DNA of 13,146 nucleotides from Pedobacter sp. UBA5917 (GTDB taxonomy: Bacteria > Bacteroidota > Bacteroidia > Sphingobacteriales > Sphingobacteriaceae): contig NZ_DJDT01000134.1 of the NCBI RefSeq assembly GCF_002432345.1, positions 1 to 13,146 of the forward strand. Direction: 5' to 3'. Of this stretch, positions 6,785 through 13,146 are shown one piece after another (position 1 is the stretch's first letter; the number at the start of each line of letters is the position of its first letter). Under the pieces are notes generated by a model that was not told the DNA's origin, ran no database searches, and saw nothing but the letters and a program-made list of their open reading frames with translations. Made by a program: the position numbers and the translations under genes.

Positions 6785-6813
6785 GCCTGCTGGCATTTAT
6801 GGGTCTAATTTTG
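6783..6813 (+). promoter_or_regulatory. promoter of the lipoprotein group
   Basis: TTG at 6783-6785, a 20-nt spacer, then TAATTTTG at 6806-6813, matching the Bacteroidetes consensus. The leader to the ATG at 6855 would be about 35 nt. It abuts the 40-bp element. Confidence 0.65.
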
Positions 6814-6854
6814 GAAAATAAATTTCTATCTAAAACAAAAAAAGAAAGACACCT

Positions 6855-7268
6855 ATGATCAAATCATTCAATTCCCTATCTAAAAGCGCCGCTATTTTAC
6901 TCTTTGTGCTATTGGCCTTTACTTCCTGTAAGAAAAAAAACGATGACAATCCCGATTCTAACAAATTTCCTTTAAGCAATCTGAGTACGACAATAACCGC
7001 GAGAACACTCAATCCCGCCAGCAACAGTGTAAGTATTGCCTATGATGTGAAAAATATATCAACAGCTGATTATTCCATTGCCAGATATGTGATGAATGTG
7101 GTTAGGGTTAAAGCTACTATTGTTGCAACCGATGGAACGGTTTATGAATCAAATCTGCCCATCAGTGACCTGAGAGCAGGTGCTACCGTTGCTATGGAAC
7201 AAGTTGTTGCACATTCAGCCGGTAAAACGCCTGACTTAACCAAAACAAAGGTGGAATTAACCTATTAA
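6855..7268 (+). CDS. small lipoprotein, paralogue of its neighbour
   Basis: 137 residues with a lipoprotein signal ending in LAFTSC (Cys25), followed by a charged linker KKKNDDN, so it is probably anchored on the outer or inner membrane by lipid. The mature domain (about 37-137) is beta-rich: KFPLSNLSTTITAR, SIAYDVKNIST, ATDGTVYESNLPISDLRAG, GKTPDLTKTKVELTY. The motifs DVKN, ATDGT, L.AGAT and GKT.DLTKT recur in the next gene, so the two arose by tandem duplication. The fold may be immunoglobulin-like, with KNxSxxDY recalling DUF-type lipoproteins that bind extracellular partners, but no family is firmly recognised. It is the first gene after a clear promoter and is divergent from a two-component kinase. 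Confidence 0.85.
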   Translation: MIKSFNSLSKSAAILLFVLLAFTSCKKKNDDNPDSNKFPLSNLSTTITARTLNPASNSVSIAYDVKNISTADYSIARYVMNVVRVKATIVATDGTVYESNLPISDLRAGATVAMEQVVAHSAGKTPDLTKTKVELTY

Positions 7269-7352
7269 GTTGCTCCGTTGAAGCCAGGTATAATGCAATT
7301 GCACTTACCCATACCATAAGCTTTAACCATTCAAAACTCTATATCCCAGATT

Positions 7353-7778
7353 ATGAAAACATCAATTCACTTGTATAGATTAACGCTCATGCTTTTCGCA
7401 TGCTTACTATTTACCCTGTCAAGCTGCTCTAAATCAGATGATGATGATGGTGCAATCCCGGCAGGTAAAAAATACCCGCTTGAAAACCTGGAGTACCGAT
7501 TAACTACTCAAACGGCTGGCTCTGAAAGTATCATTGTAAAATATGATATAAAAAACAGATCTAATACAGACTATGTACGTTTGGACTATGACTATAATTA
7601 CCACATCAGACTTAAGATCAACATTTTCGCGACAGATGGAACAAAATTCGAGGCAACCCCTTTGGTTGAAAATCTAGCCAAAGGCGCCACGAAAGCTGAT
7701 CAATGGAGTATTGATTATAGTGCAGGAAAAACAATCGACCTAACTAAAACTTCACTTGAATTTATTTACAAGCGTTAG
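7353..7778 (+). CDS. small lipoprotein, second tandem paralogue
   Basis: 141 residues with signal peptide and lipobox TLSSC (Cys25), then an acidic stretch SDDDD. Its mature part aligns along its whole length with the preceding protein: KYPLENLEYRLT, IIVKYDIKNRSNTDY, FATDGTKFEATPLVENLAKGAT, YSAGKTIDLTKTSLEFIY. The sequences have diverged considerably outside these motifs, which suggests an old duplication kept for distinct roles. It lies 84 bp after its partner with no separate promoter recognised, so co-transcription is likely. The ligand and function are unknown. Confidence 0.85.
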   Translation: MKTSIHLYRLTLMLFACLLFTLSSCSKSDDDDGAIPAGKKYPLENLEYRLTTQTAGSESIIVKYDIKNRSNTDYVRLDYDYNYHIRLKINIFATDGTKFEATPLVENLAKGATKADQWSIDYSAGKTIDLTKTSLEFIYKR

Positions 7779-7814
7779 CAGAAACTAAAGTTTATTCTAA
7801 TTTAAAAAGTACCT

Positions 7815-8279
7815 ATGAAAAAATTAATCATTTTAGCGGGGATTATATTATCTACCGCAGGCGGCTTGCAAGCGCAAGGTTTACTCGATAAAATCGACCG
7901 TTCGCTAAATAAAGCAGACCGGGCATCAAATTCTGCAGAGCGTGCAGGAAAAACCGGTGAGCGAATCAATGGCCTATTCGGAAAGAAAAAGGATGCGAAT
8001 GCGGAAAAAGGTGAAAGCTCAACTAAAGTAATTTTAAATGGCATTACATTGGTTTCGCTTAAACGTATTAACGAGAAAATCCAGTCACAGAAGTCTATCG
8101 CGATGGTTAAAATGAAATATCATGCAGACGGAGGCTCCACGCTCACCATCAATCATAGCGGCAGTACCGAGGAGCTCTTAAAAAACCTGCAAAAGAGCGA
8201 ACCGGCTGTCTTCGCCGATGAAAACATTGTAGGACTCGATGATGGAGAAATCACCGTTCGGCTAAATAAAAAAAGTTGA
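7815..8279 (+). CDS. small secreted protein of unknown function
   Basis: 154 residues with a standard signal peptide (KKLIILAGIILSTAGGLQA, cleavage before QG), so it is probably periplasmic or secreted. After that comes an amphipathic, charged helix with repeated Ala-Asp/Glu-Arg-Ala steps (LNKADRASNSAERAGKTGER) ending in a basic FGKKK. The C-terminal half looks beta-rich (ITLVSLKRINEKIQ, AMVKMKYHADGGSTLTINHS, GLDDGEITVRLNKK). I do not recognise the family. The gene starts 36 bp after the second lipoprotein and is followed by the strong terminator at 8293, so it closes this transcription unit. Confidence 0.8.
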   Translation: MKKLIILAGIILSTAGGLQAQGLLDKIDRSLNKADRASNSAERAGKTGERINGLFGKKKDANAEKGESSTKVILNGITLVSLKRINEKIQSQKSIAMVKMKYHADGGSTLTINHSGSTEELLKNLQKSEPAVFADENIVGLDDGEITVRLNKKS

Positions 8280-8292
8280 AGAATTGAATAAA

Positions 8293-8352
8293 AAAATGAT
8301 TTGAGGTTGATTTGGTTAACCCGTCAAATCCCCTCAGATCATTTTATTTTTC
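8293..8352 (+). terminator. long two-part hairpin with T tail ending the lipoprotein group
   Basis: Outer arms 8293-8306 (AAAATGATTTGAGG) and 8332-8345 pair over 14 bp with one T-G wobble. Inside, GATTTG (8309-8314) pairs with CAAATC (8325-8330), separated from the outer stem by a 2-nt/1-nt internal loop. The right arm runs into ATTTTATTTTT. The A-rich left flank means it could also terminate minus-strand transcripts. Confidence 0.85.
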
Positions 8353-8458
8353 TCCAAAATTCCCTGACTTGGTTTTACCATGGCAAGCGATACCCCGTTC
8401 GTACTCATTTGAACCTAAAATTTCAAGAACAAATTAAACTTGTTTATGCTACATCGTT

Positions 8459-9061
8459 ATGATTAAACAAATAGCCAAAGCCTTATCAATTATAATTCTG
8501 ATATGCACGTATACTTTTACAACTTACGGGCAAAAGGGACCGGAATGGATTTTACCGGATATCCCCTTCAATGAAACCGAAACAGCCCAATTGATGGAAA
8601 AAGGTACCTCTAGCATAAAGGGTACAGCTAGCCTGAAAAAACAAGGTAAAGATAATTTTGGTGTAAAAGGAAGTCAGATACTTCTTTTTCCTGTTACCCC
8701 ATATTTCTCGGCCTTTCTGGAATTGCAAAAGAAATACAATAATCGTAAAAAACAGGCGACTTTAGGGCCTGTTGCCTTTACTTATCGCTTGGAAGGTCGC
8801 TACACTGATGATATAGGAAGTTTTGAGTTTAACGGCCTTAAACCGGGCAAATATTATATCGTCAGCTGGATAGCTTTTGCTAAACAAAAGACGGTAGCAG
8901 TGCAAACCGGGACAAGTACTACCTACAATGTTTATGGAAATGCGCTTGCCTCCTCGGCGATTTATGAAGACAGGTATTATGATGTATTCATCGAAAACCA
9001 GATTGGTGGCTTCGTAGAAATTAAAGAGGCCGGAAAAACCACCGTTGTAACCATTAACTAA
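8459..9061 (+). CDS. secreted protein with a carboxypeptidase-regulatory-like domain
   Basis: 200 residues. An N-terminal signal peptide (IAKALSIIILICTYTFTTYG, then Q) directs export. The central part from about residue 52 (SIKGTASLKKQGKD) to the GSFEFNGLKPGKYYIVSW segment (about 120-137) follows the pattern of a carboxypeptidase-regulatory or SpaA-like beta-sandwich: 'I.G.......', then 'G.F.f..L.PG.Y.v'. A 30-residue insertion in the middle (FSAFLELQKKYNNRKKQ) is unusual for such a small domain. The end, VEIKEAGKTTVVTIN, completes the sandwich. Such domains usually act in protein or glycan contacts at the cell surface. It lies just beyond the preceding terminator. A weak promoter may exist upstream (TTTG at 8408, TAAACTTG at 8435, spacer 23). 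The next gene begins 9 bp later. Confidence 0.8.
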   Translation: MIKQIAKALSIIILICTYTFTTYGQKGPEWILPDIPFNETETAQLMEKGTSSIKGTASLKKQGKDNFGVKGSQILLFPVTPYFSAFLELQKKYNNRKKQATLGPVAFTYRLEGRYTDDIGSFEFNGLKPGKYYIVSWIAFAKQKTVAVQTGTSTTYNVYGNALASSAIYEDRYYDVFIENQIGGFVEIKEAGKTTVVTIN

Positions 9062-9070
9062 AAAAGCAAA

Positions 9071-9829
9071 ATGAAGAAAAGAAACCTGTTTTTTGTGCTA
9101 TTGCTGGCTGGCTTACTGCCTTTACTTTCCAGCGCTCAAAACTTAAAGATAAGCGATTCTAATTTCAAAAAGCGACTGTTAAATCTGGGCATAGATTTAA
9201 ATCATGACGGAGAAATTCAGGTATCTGAAGCTCAGAAAGTCACTAAACTCGACCTTGACCAGGCAGGGATTATTTCACTCGAAGGTATTAAGCGTTTTAC
9301 CAGCCTGAAACATTTAAGCTTTTGGACGAACCAGGTGAACGCGCTTGATTTACAGGGCATGAGCAGTTTAGAAGAAATCTATGGTTATGATAACCAAATC
9401 CAGGAGGTTAATCTCAAGGGTTTGGTAAACTTAAAGACCTTGTATCTGCATCAGAATAAAATTACAACCATAGACCTCAGCGGACTGGACAAACTTGAAG
9501 ACATTTTACTGCGCAGGAATTCAATTAGCAAAATTATCCTTTCGAATCTGCCTAAGCTTACCAATGTTGAAATTCAAAAAAACCGCTTGTCTGATTTGAA
9601 AATCATTGCATGTCCGGCTATAAAGATGATTAGGCTGGATGAAAATGAACTTACTCAAATGGATTTTACTGCTTGCAGGGCGCTGGAGGAAATTTCTTTA
9701 GCTGAGAATCCCTTGATCAGTCTGGACATAAGAGGCCTTAGAAGATTAAATTCACTTGACTGCGTTTACACGCGCCTTTCAAGTTTAAATATGAGTGGTA
9801 CGGTGAGTCTAAAGAAAGTGGACTGGTAA
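9071..9829 (+). CDS. secreted EF-hand/leucine-rich-repeat protein (internalin-like)
   Basis: 252 residues. Signal peptide 1-23 (LFFVLLLAGLLPLLSSAQ). It then has the common LRR cap of Bacteroidetes internalin-like proteins (ISDSNFKKRLLNLGID) with an EF-hand-type calcium loop at 42-53: D42, N44, D46, G47, E48, I49 and E53 are all in place. From residue 57 there are nine LRR units (the first 22, the others 21 residues), for example LKTLYLHQNKITTIDLSGLDK, followed by a partial unit at the very end (LKKVDW). No C-terminal sorting domain or anchor is present. Such proteins usually mediate binding to surfaces or other cells; the partner is unknown. It starts 9 bp after the preceding gene, so the pair forms one operon. 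Confidence 0.87.
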   Translation: MKKRNLFFVLLLAGLLPLLSSAQNLKISDSNFKKRLLNLGIDLNHDGEIQVSEAQKVTKLDLDQAGIISLEGIKRFTSLKHLSFWTNQVNALDLQGMSSLEEIYGYDNQIQEVNLKGLVNLKTLYLHQNKITTIDLSGLDKLEDILLRRNSISKIILSNLPKLTNVEIQKNRLSDLKIIACPAIKMIRLDENELTQMDFTACRALEEISLAENPLISLDIRGLRRLNSLDCVYTRLSSLNMSGTVSLKKVDW

Positions 9830-10097
9830 AACGGTCGGGTTCACTGTTGTTTGAACTCCAGCCGAATTGCCTTTACAAATGGCAACATCTGATTTCACCG
9901 AATTAGCTCAGCAGGTTCCCCCTCATTAATGGTCACTGGATAATTTTGAGATTTATTTAATTGAGTATTTCGGCGGAAGTTAATTCTGTAAAGCCGGCAG
10001 ACCGACCATCGATAATGGAACTTTTGGTAACATTTAACCGGTATAAAACCTCCTTCTTGGATATCAAAAACAATTTTAAAAATCGGAGAGGCCTTTT

Positions 10098-11081
10098 CTA
10101 ACCGGATTGCCTATTCCTACCCACTAATATCATGCCCGTCGCCGCCAATACCCCAAGCCCCATTATCAGTTTAGTCCTTTTTGATGGAACCGGCAACAGC
10201 GTCTCCCCATAAATCCTATGCGGATATCCCGAAGGCCGTAATACATTGCCATCCGTCGGCGCCCCATCTTTGAGCTTCATCAGTACACGCATCCCTGCCG
10301 AGGCGGTATTAACCAACAGTTTGGGGAATATACTATGCATGGTCTTCAATGCCCATGAGTTAAAATCCGGAAATTTATCTTTTTTAGGATCCAGTGCAAG
10401 GTTTAATAATGCCTCCGCAGTATCCCTCGGATCAGCGGCAGATGGGGGGATCTTGAAATCAAGCCCTGAATATTTGGCTGAATGCATATTTCCCGTAGAA
10501 CGCTGGATCTGCGGATAAAGGTTACACACATGTATATCGGCCTGGTCCGATAGTTCGCCCTGTATACATTCCATCATTCCCTTAATGCCGAATTTAGTGG
10601 ATGAATATACCGCACTGTAAGGCGCCGGCATAAAGCCGCCAATGGAAACATTATTGATCAACACACCATAGCCTTGTTTCTTAAAAACCGGTATTACCGC
10701 ATGCGCGCCGTTCATATAACCAAAAAGATTGGTTTTTACCACCTGATGCGATACCTCGATCGGTATCTCCTCGAATTTACCGCTGGCCATCACCCCGGCA
10801 TTGTTTACCCAATAATCAATAGATCCGGCAAACTCCAAAGCGCGGTTAACCAGGTTTTCCACCTGTGGATATTCCGAAACATCTGTCGCCACGCCCAAAC
10901 TTTCCGCACCCAACGCCCTGCAGCGTTCAACAGCACTGTCCAGCGCTTCTTCTCCCCTGGAAGTAAGGATCAATTTACTGCCTGCTCTGGCGAAAGCTTC
11001 CGCTGTTGCAAGACCTACCCCGCTAGATGCTCCGGTAATCACAACGGTTTTATTTTTGAGATCCTGATAACTGATTTTCAT
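10098..11081 (-). CDS. short-chain dehydrogenase/reductase with C-terminal membrane helix
   Basis: 327 residues. A classical SDR Rossmann domain with the cofactor motif TGASSGVG (16-23), D67 in TDV, NNAG (93-96) and the complete catalytic tetrad N118, S146, Y159, K163 (YSSTK). It should therefore be an active NAD(P)H-dependent oxidoreductase. The R42 after the second strand (LTSR) favours NADPH. The C-terminal part is longer than in classical SDRs and ends in a hydrophobic helix (TKLIMGLGVLAATGMILVG) followed by RNRQ, suggesting a tail anchor in the inner membrane. The substrate is unknown. It follows a TetX-like monooxygenase gene on the same strand after 136 bp, so it may be a separate or read-through transcript of one redox cassette. 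Confidence 0.9.
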   Translation of the reverse strand: MKISYQDLKNKTVVITGASSGVGLATAEAFARAGSKLILTSRGEEALDSAVERCRALGAESLGVATDVSEYPQVENLVNRALEFAGSIDYWVNNAGVMASGKFEEIPIEVSHQVVKTNLFGYMNGAHAVIPVFKKQGYGVLINNVSIGGFMPAPYSAVYSSTKFGIKGMMECIQGELSDQADIHVCNLYPQIQRSTGNMHSAKYSGLDFKIPPSAADPRDTAEALLNLALDPKKDKFPDFNSWALKTMHSIFPKLLVNTASAGMRVLMKLKDGAPTDGNVLRPSGYPHRIYGETLLPVPSKRTKLIMGLGVLAATGMILVGRNRQSG

Positions 11082-11137
11082 GGTATATGGTTTTAGTAAA
11101 CTCCTTTTTTAACAGGGTAAATGCCTAAAATGTTTTG

Positions 11138-11176
11138 CAGGCCCCTGGTAACAATCACAACTCACCAGGCTACCTG
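11138..11176 (-). terminator. hairpin between the monooxygenase and SDR genes
   Basis: CCTGGT (11144-11149) pairs with ACCAGG (11164-11169), and the flanking CAGG (11138-11141) pairs with CCTG (11173-11176) across a small internal loop. It lies about 40 bp past the monooxygenase stop. No proper T run follows on the minus strand, so it may be an attenuator or an RNA-stabilising structure and not a full terminator. Confidence 0.3.
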
Positions 11177-11217
11177 CTATAACCCTTATACGCAAAATCA
11201 ATTTAACTGATATTCTA

Positions 11218-12411
11218 TCAGGATAGGCTCCTATCCACGGTAAACATCTTTATAAACTCGCGTACCGATTCATCGCTTGGTGCGGCGAAATCGGCTATCC
11301 CCTCAACCGTTTCCCTGCACAGCTCTGCTGACCGCTCAAGCATGATTTTCTCATAAACCGAAATCGCTTGCTTAAGGTCCCCAAACCCTCCACTGGTCAG
11401 ACATTCGCTCAGGTCCAGTGCATCCAGCAGCGCCAGGTTTACCCCTTCACCGTTTGGTGGCATCAAGTGCGCGGCATCACCGAGCAGCGTCAGGTTATCC
11501 CTACTCTCCCATTCCTGTTCGAAGGGAAAATAGTTGAGCGGCCGCAGGATAAAACCCCTGCAGGCCTCAAACAGCGTAAAAAACACAGGGTTCCAGGCTG
11601 CAAAATGTTCCTTCAGATAGGTGCGTACTTCTTCAGGCCTGCTGAAATCTATACCGTTTGCAGCTGCCCAGTTTTCCGGATACAGCGATGCTGCATAAAA
11701 AGTCAGACCGCCATCCCCGCGCGGTTGCGCAGCAATCGTTGCCCCTGCACCCATGGCCATCAGGTTGGCCTGGTTAACCAGGCTGTGCATTTCCTGACAG
11801 GCTAATTCTGGGTCTTCGATCTCTCCCTGGATGATCATCGCGCCGGAATACAGCGGGGTAATATCGGTCAGATAACCACGGACCTGCGAGCGGTAACCAT
11901 CCGAGCCGATAACGATATCTGCGGTTGCGGTGTTCCCGTTACGAAAGTGGATTTTCCACAGCTCTCCTTCCTGCTCCATAGCGCTGAACTGACTGTCCCA
12001 GACCACTGTTCCCGGCAGCAGCGAGGCAATCAGGATATCCCTTAACACCCCCCGGTCAATCTCCGGTCTAAAGCTCTCCTCACCAAATTTCGCCTCTGTA
12101 GCCTGCTCCCCTTCATCCAATAGGATATTTGCCTGCGGATCAAGCACCCGGTACCGGTCCGCACCGGGGATATACCCTGCTTTAAATGCTTCCATCAGCC
12201 CCGCGGCAGCCATCGCTTTGAGCCCTGATTCATAGTGCAGATCGACGATTGCCCCCTGCACACGCGAAGCCTGGCTGTAATCCCTTTCATAAACCTGCAC
12301 ATCGGCATGCTTCATCTGTAATAGCCGGGCCAGCATCAGCCCGCCCGGACCACCGCCTATCACGGCTATCTTTTTATCTTTCAGTAAATTTATCTTCTGT
12401 ATTGTTTCCAT
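11218..12411 (-). CDS. FAD-dependent monooxygenase of the TetX-like class
   Basis: 397 residues from the ATG at 12411. A non-ATG start at 12465 is possible but adds 18 residues unlike the family. The FAD-binding fold begins at once: IAVIGGGPGGL (G19, G21, G24) and the acidic ribose ligand E42 in VYERD. It also has the DG fingerprint GSDGYRSQVR and the second FAD motif GDAAHLMPP near 311. This is the group A flavoprotein hydroxylase layout, which uses NAD(P)H and O2. The N-terminus (INLLKDKKIAVIGGGP...VYERD) is strikingly like tetracycline-inactivating TetX. However, the segment aligned with TetX's drug-binding His reads GGLTFYAAS, without His, and the loop after MPP is shorter (NGEGVN), so tetracycline activity should not be assumed. 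An AraC regulator gene lies 78 bp upstream on the same strand. Confidence 0.88.
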   Translation of the reverse strand: METIQKINLLKDKKIAVIGGGPGGLMLARLLQMKHADVQVYERDYSQASRVQGAIVDLHYESGLKAMAAAGLMEAFKAGYIPGADRYRVLDPQANILLDEGEQATEAKFGEESFRPEIDRGVLRDILIASLLPGTVVWDSQFSAMEQEGELWKIHFRNGNTATADIVIGSDGYRSQVRGYLTDITPLYSGAMIIQGEIEDPELACQEMHSLVNQANLMAMGAGATIAAQPRGDGGLTFYAASLYPENWAAANGIDFSRPEEVRTYLKEHFAAWNPVFFTLFEACRGFILRPLNYFPFEQEWESRDNLTLLGDAAHLMPPNGEGVNLALLDALDLSECLTSGGFGDLKQAISVYEKIMLERSAELCRETVEGIADFAAPSDESVREFIKMFTVDRSLS

Positions 12412-12439
12412 TCTGATCTTTTGTTTTGGATACGCAAAG

Positions 12440-12454
12440 GAACACCGGATGTTC
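12440..12454. promoter_or_regulatory. inverted repeat upstream of the monooxygenase gene
   Basis: GAACA (12440-12444) and TGTTC (12450-12454) form a 5-bp dyad with a 5-bp spacer, 29 bp upstream of the ATG at 12411, within the short space after the AraC gene. Minus-strand TTTG motifs flank it, but no good -7 box is visible. It could be an operator. A dyad this short may be chance. Confidence 0.25.
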
Positions 12455-12489
12455 TCGGCAAACAATAACGGCAGGAAGTAAGTATAGGA

Positions 12490-13146
12490 CTATTCGCGGT
12501 TTTTATCCCGGAAAACCACCGGTGTGCTACCGGTAAGCTTGACAAATAGCCTGATAAAGTAGGAATGGTCATCATAGCCGAGTTCAGCTGCAATGACTTT
12601 TATGGGCCGGTTGGAATGGTAGAGCATGCGTTTTGCCTCCAGTATGACACGCTGCTGGATATGCGCGCTCACGGACTTCCCCGTAACGCTTTTCACGCAC
12701 TCGTTCAGGTAGGATGTTGATATATGCAGCCCATCTGCGTAAGCCGCCGGGGTCTTGATCTCCCTGAAATCCCTTTCCAGAGCGGCTTTAAATGAACGGG
12801 TAATTTCTCCGGCGCGGCTAAACTGCCCTTCCCCTTCAGCTGTTGCCAGGTACTGGGAGACCACTATCGCAACCAGAGTCTGGCAGCTTTCCTGTAAAAT
12901 GGCATGGTAGAGTTTCTCCTCTTTTTTCTCCGATAGCTTGACGCATAGCGCAGCAGTCTGAGAAAGCACAGCCATTGTTTCCCCTGTGACCGCTAGTGGC
13001 TTTAACGGGGCAAGGTTCTGGAGCGGATTAAGGTATTCCGCGCGGATATTATCTTCGGTAATGATCGAGGTGCTGATGAAGGCATCTTCAAATGCGATCA
13101 GGCGGTGCACCTGGTCAGGCCTGATAAACATCACCGAAGGTGCCCG
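12490..13146 (-). CDS. AraC-family transcriptional regulator (5' end outside the window)
   Basis: The frame is open to the window edge, so at least 218 residues are present and the N-terminus is missing. The visible N-terminal piece (RAPSVMFIRPDQVHRL) fits the end of a cupin-type AraC sensor domain, in which 'PgqvH' is a common motif. A helical linker follows. The last 100 or so residues are a complete AraC DNA-binding domain. Its first HTH is around AAYADGLHISTSYLNECVKS, the linker helix is AHIQQRVILEAKRMLYHS, and the second HTH is IKVIAAELGYDDHSYFIRLF, followed by the G.TP..FR signature (GSTPVVFR). The internal GTG/ATG at 13134-13129 is not the start, because the sequence upstream continues the domain. 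It probably activates the monooxygenase gene that follows on the same strand. Confidence 0.9.
   Translation of the reverse strand, partial: RAPSVMFIRPDQVHRLIAFEDAFISTSIITEDNIRAEYLNPLQNLAPLKPLAVTGETMAVLSQTAALCVKLSEKKEEKLYHAILQESCQTLVAIVVSQYLATAEGEGQFSRAGEITRSFKAALERDFREIKTPAAYADGLHISTSYLNECVKSVTGKSVSAHIQQRVILEAKRMLYHSNRPIKVIAAELGYDDHSYFIRLFVKLTGSTPVVFRDKNRE

Noticed and set aside
7287..7309. GGTA/TACC around TGCAATTGCA between the two lipoprotein genes
   Set aside because: Short interrupted stem without a T tract; too weak to call a terminator or operator.
9941..9948. TAATTTTG, a perfect -7 promoter box on the + strand
   Set aside because: No -33 box at the right distance, and no + strand gene follows.
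10246..11096. Plus-strand frames opposite the SDR gene
   Set aside because: The minus strand encodes a complete SDR with all catalytic residues; these are shadows.
11368..11805. Plus-strand open frame opposite the monooxygenase gene
   Set aside because: It is antisense to an intact FAD enzyme in G+C-rich DNA, where long shadow frames are common; the translated sequence shows no motif.
12390..12593. Minus-strand frame bridging the AraC and monooxygenase genes
   Set aside because: It overlaps both real genes in another frame and lacks any recognisable feature.

Overview
The window looks like chromosomal DNA of a Bacteroidota bacterium, most likely of the Sphingobacteriaceae type (Pedobacter/Mucilaginibacter-like; inference). 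The signs are promoters of the Bacteroidetes form TTTG-N20-TAnnTTTG, very weak or absent Shine-Dalgarno sequences, many small signal-peptide proteins and lipoproteins with a Cys lipobox, a TPR-containing NarL-type histidine kinase, and an internalin-like LRR protein. No rRNA, tRNA, CRISPR array, insertion sequence or phage gene was seen.

Layout. Positions 1-120 hold the last 39 codons of an unrecognised + strand gene, followed by a hairpin terminator. An exported EthD-domain protein follows (403-810), then a 68-residue orphan that resembles the C-terminal tail of ABC ATPases (1099-1305), then about 800 bp of AT-rich DNA without a convincing gene. A minus-strand group (3337 to 2108) carries a TetR regulator, a 61-residue single-pass membrane protein and a small polytopic membrane protein. 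A perfect 30-bp palindrome overlies the tetR promoter, so autorepression is likely. A + strand lipoprotein (3599-4022) appears to be knocked out of frame from its start codon by one base in a run of seven A.

The centre is a two-component system on the minus strand: a TPR/HisKA_3 kinase (6675-4696) overlapping its LuxR-type response regulator (4709-4074) by 14 nt. It is divergent from a + strand group of two paralogous lipoproteins and a small secreted protein (6855-8279), which ends at a strong terminator. A second secreted-protein pair follows (8459-9829): a protein with a carboxypeptidase-regulatory-like domain and an EF-hand/LRR protein. A 40-bp element just upstream of the -33 box of the lipoprotein promoter recurs at the same spacing upstream of the EthD gene 6.5 kb away. 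This suggests that one activator, perhaps this response regulator, controls both.

The right end (10098-13146) is visibly richer in G+C and reads entirely on the minus strand: a truncated AraC regulator, a TetX-like FAD monooxygenase and a short-chain dehydrogenase with a C-terminal membrane helix. This resembles an AraC-controlled redox/detoxification cassette. Its substrate cannot be read from the sequence.

Nothing here is a proven new system. The strongest leads are the shared promoter element linked to the two-component/lipoprotein locus and the homopolymer-frameshifted lipoprotein.
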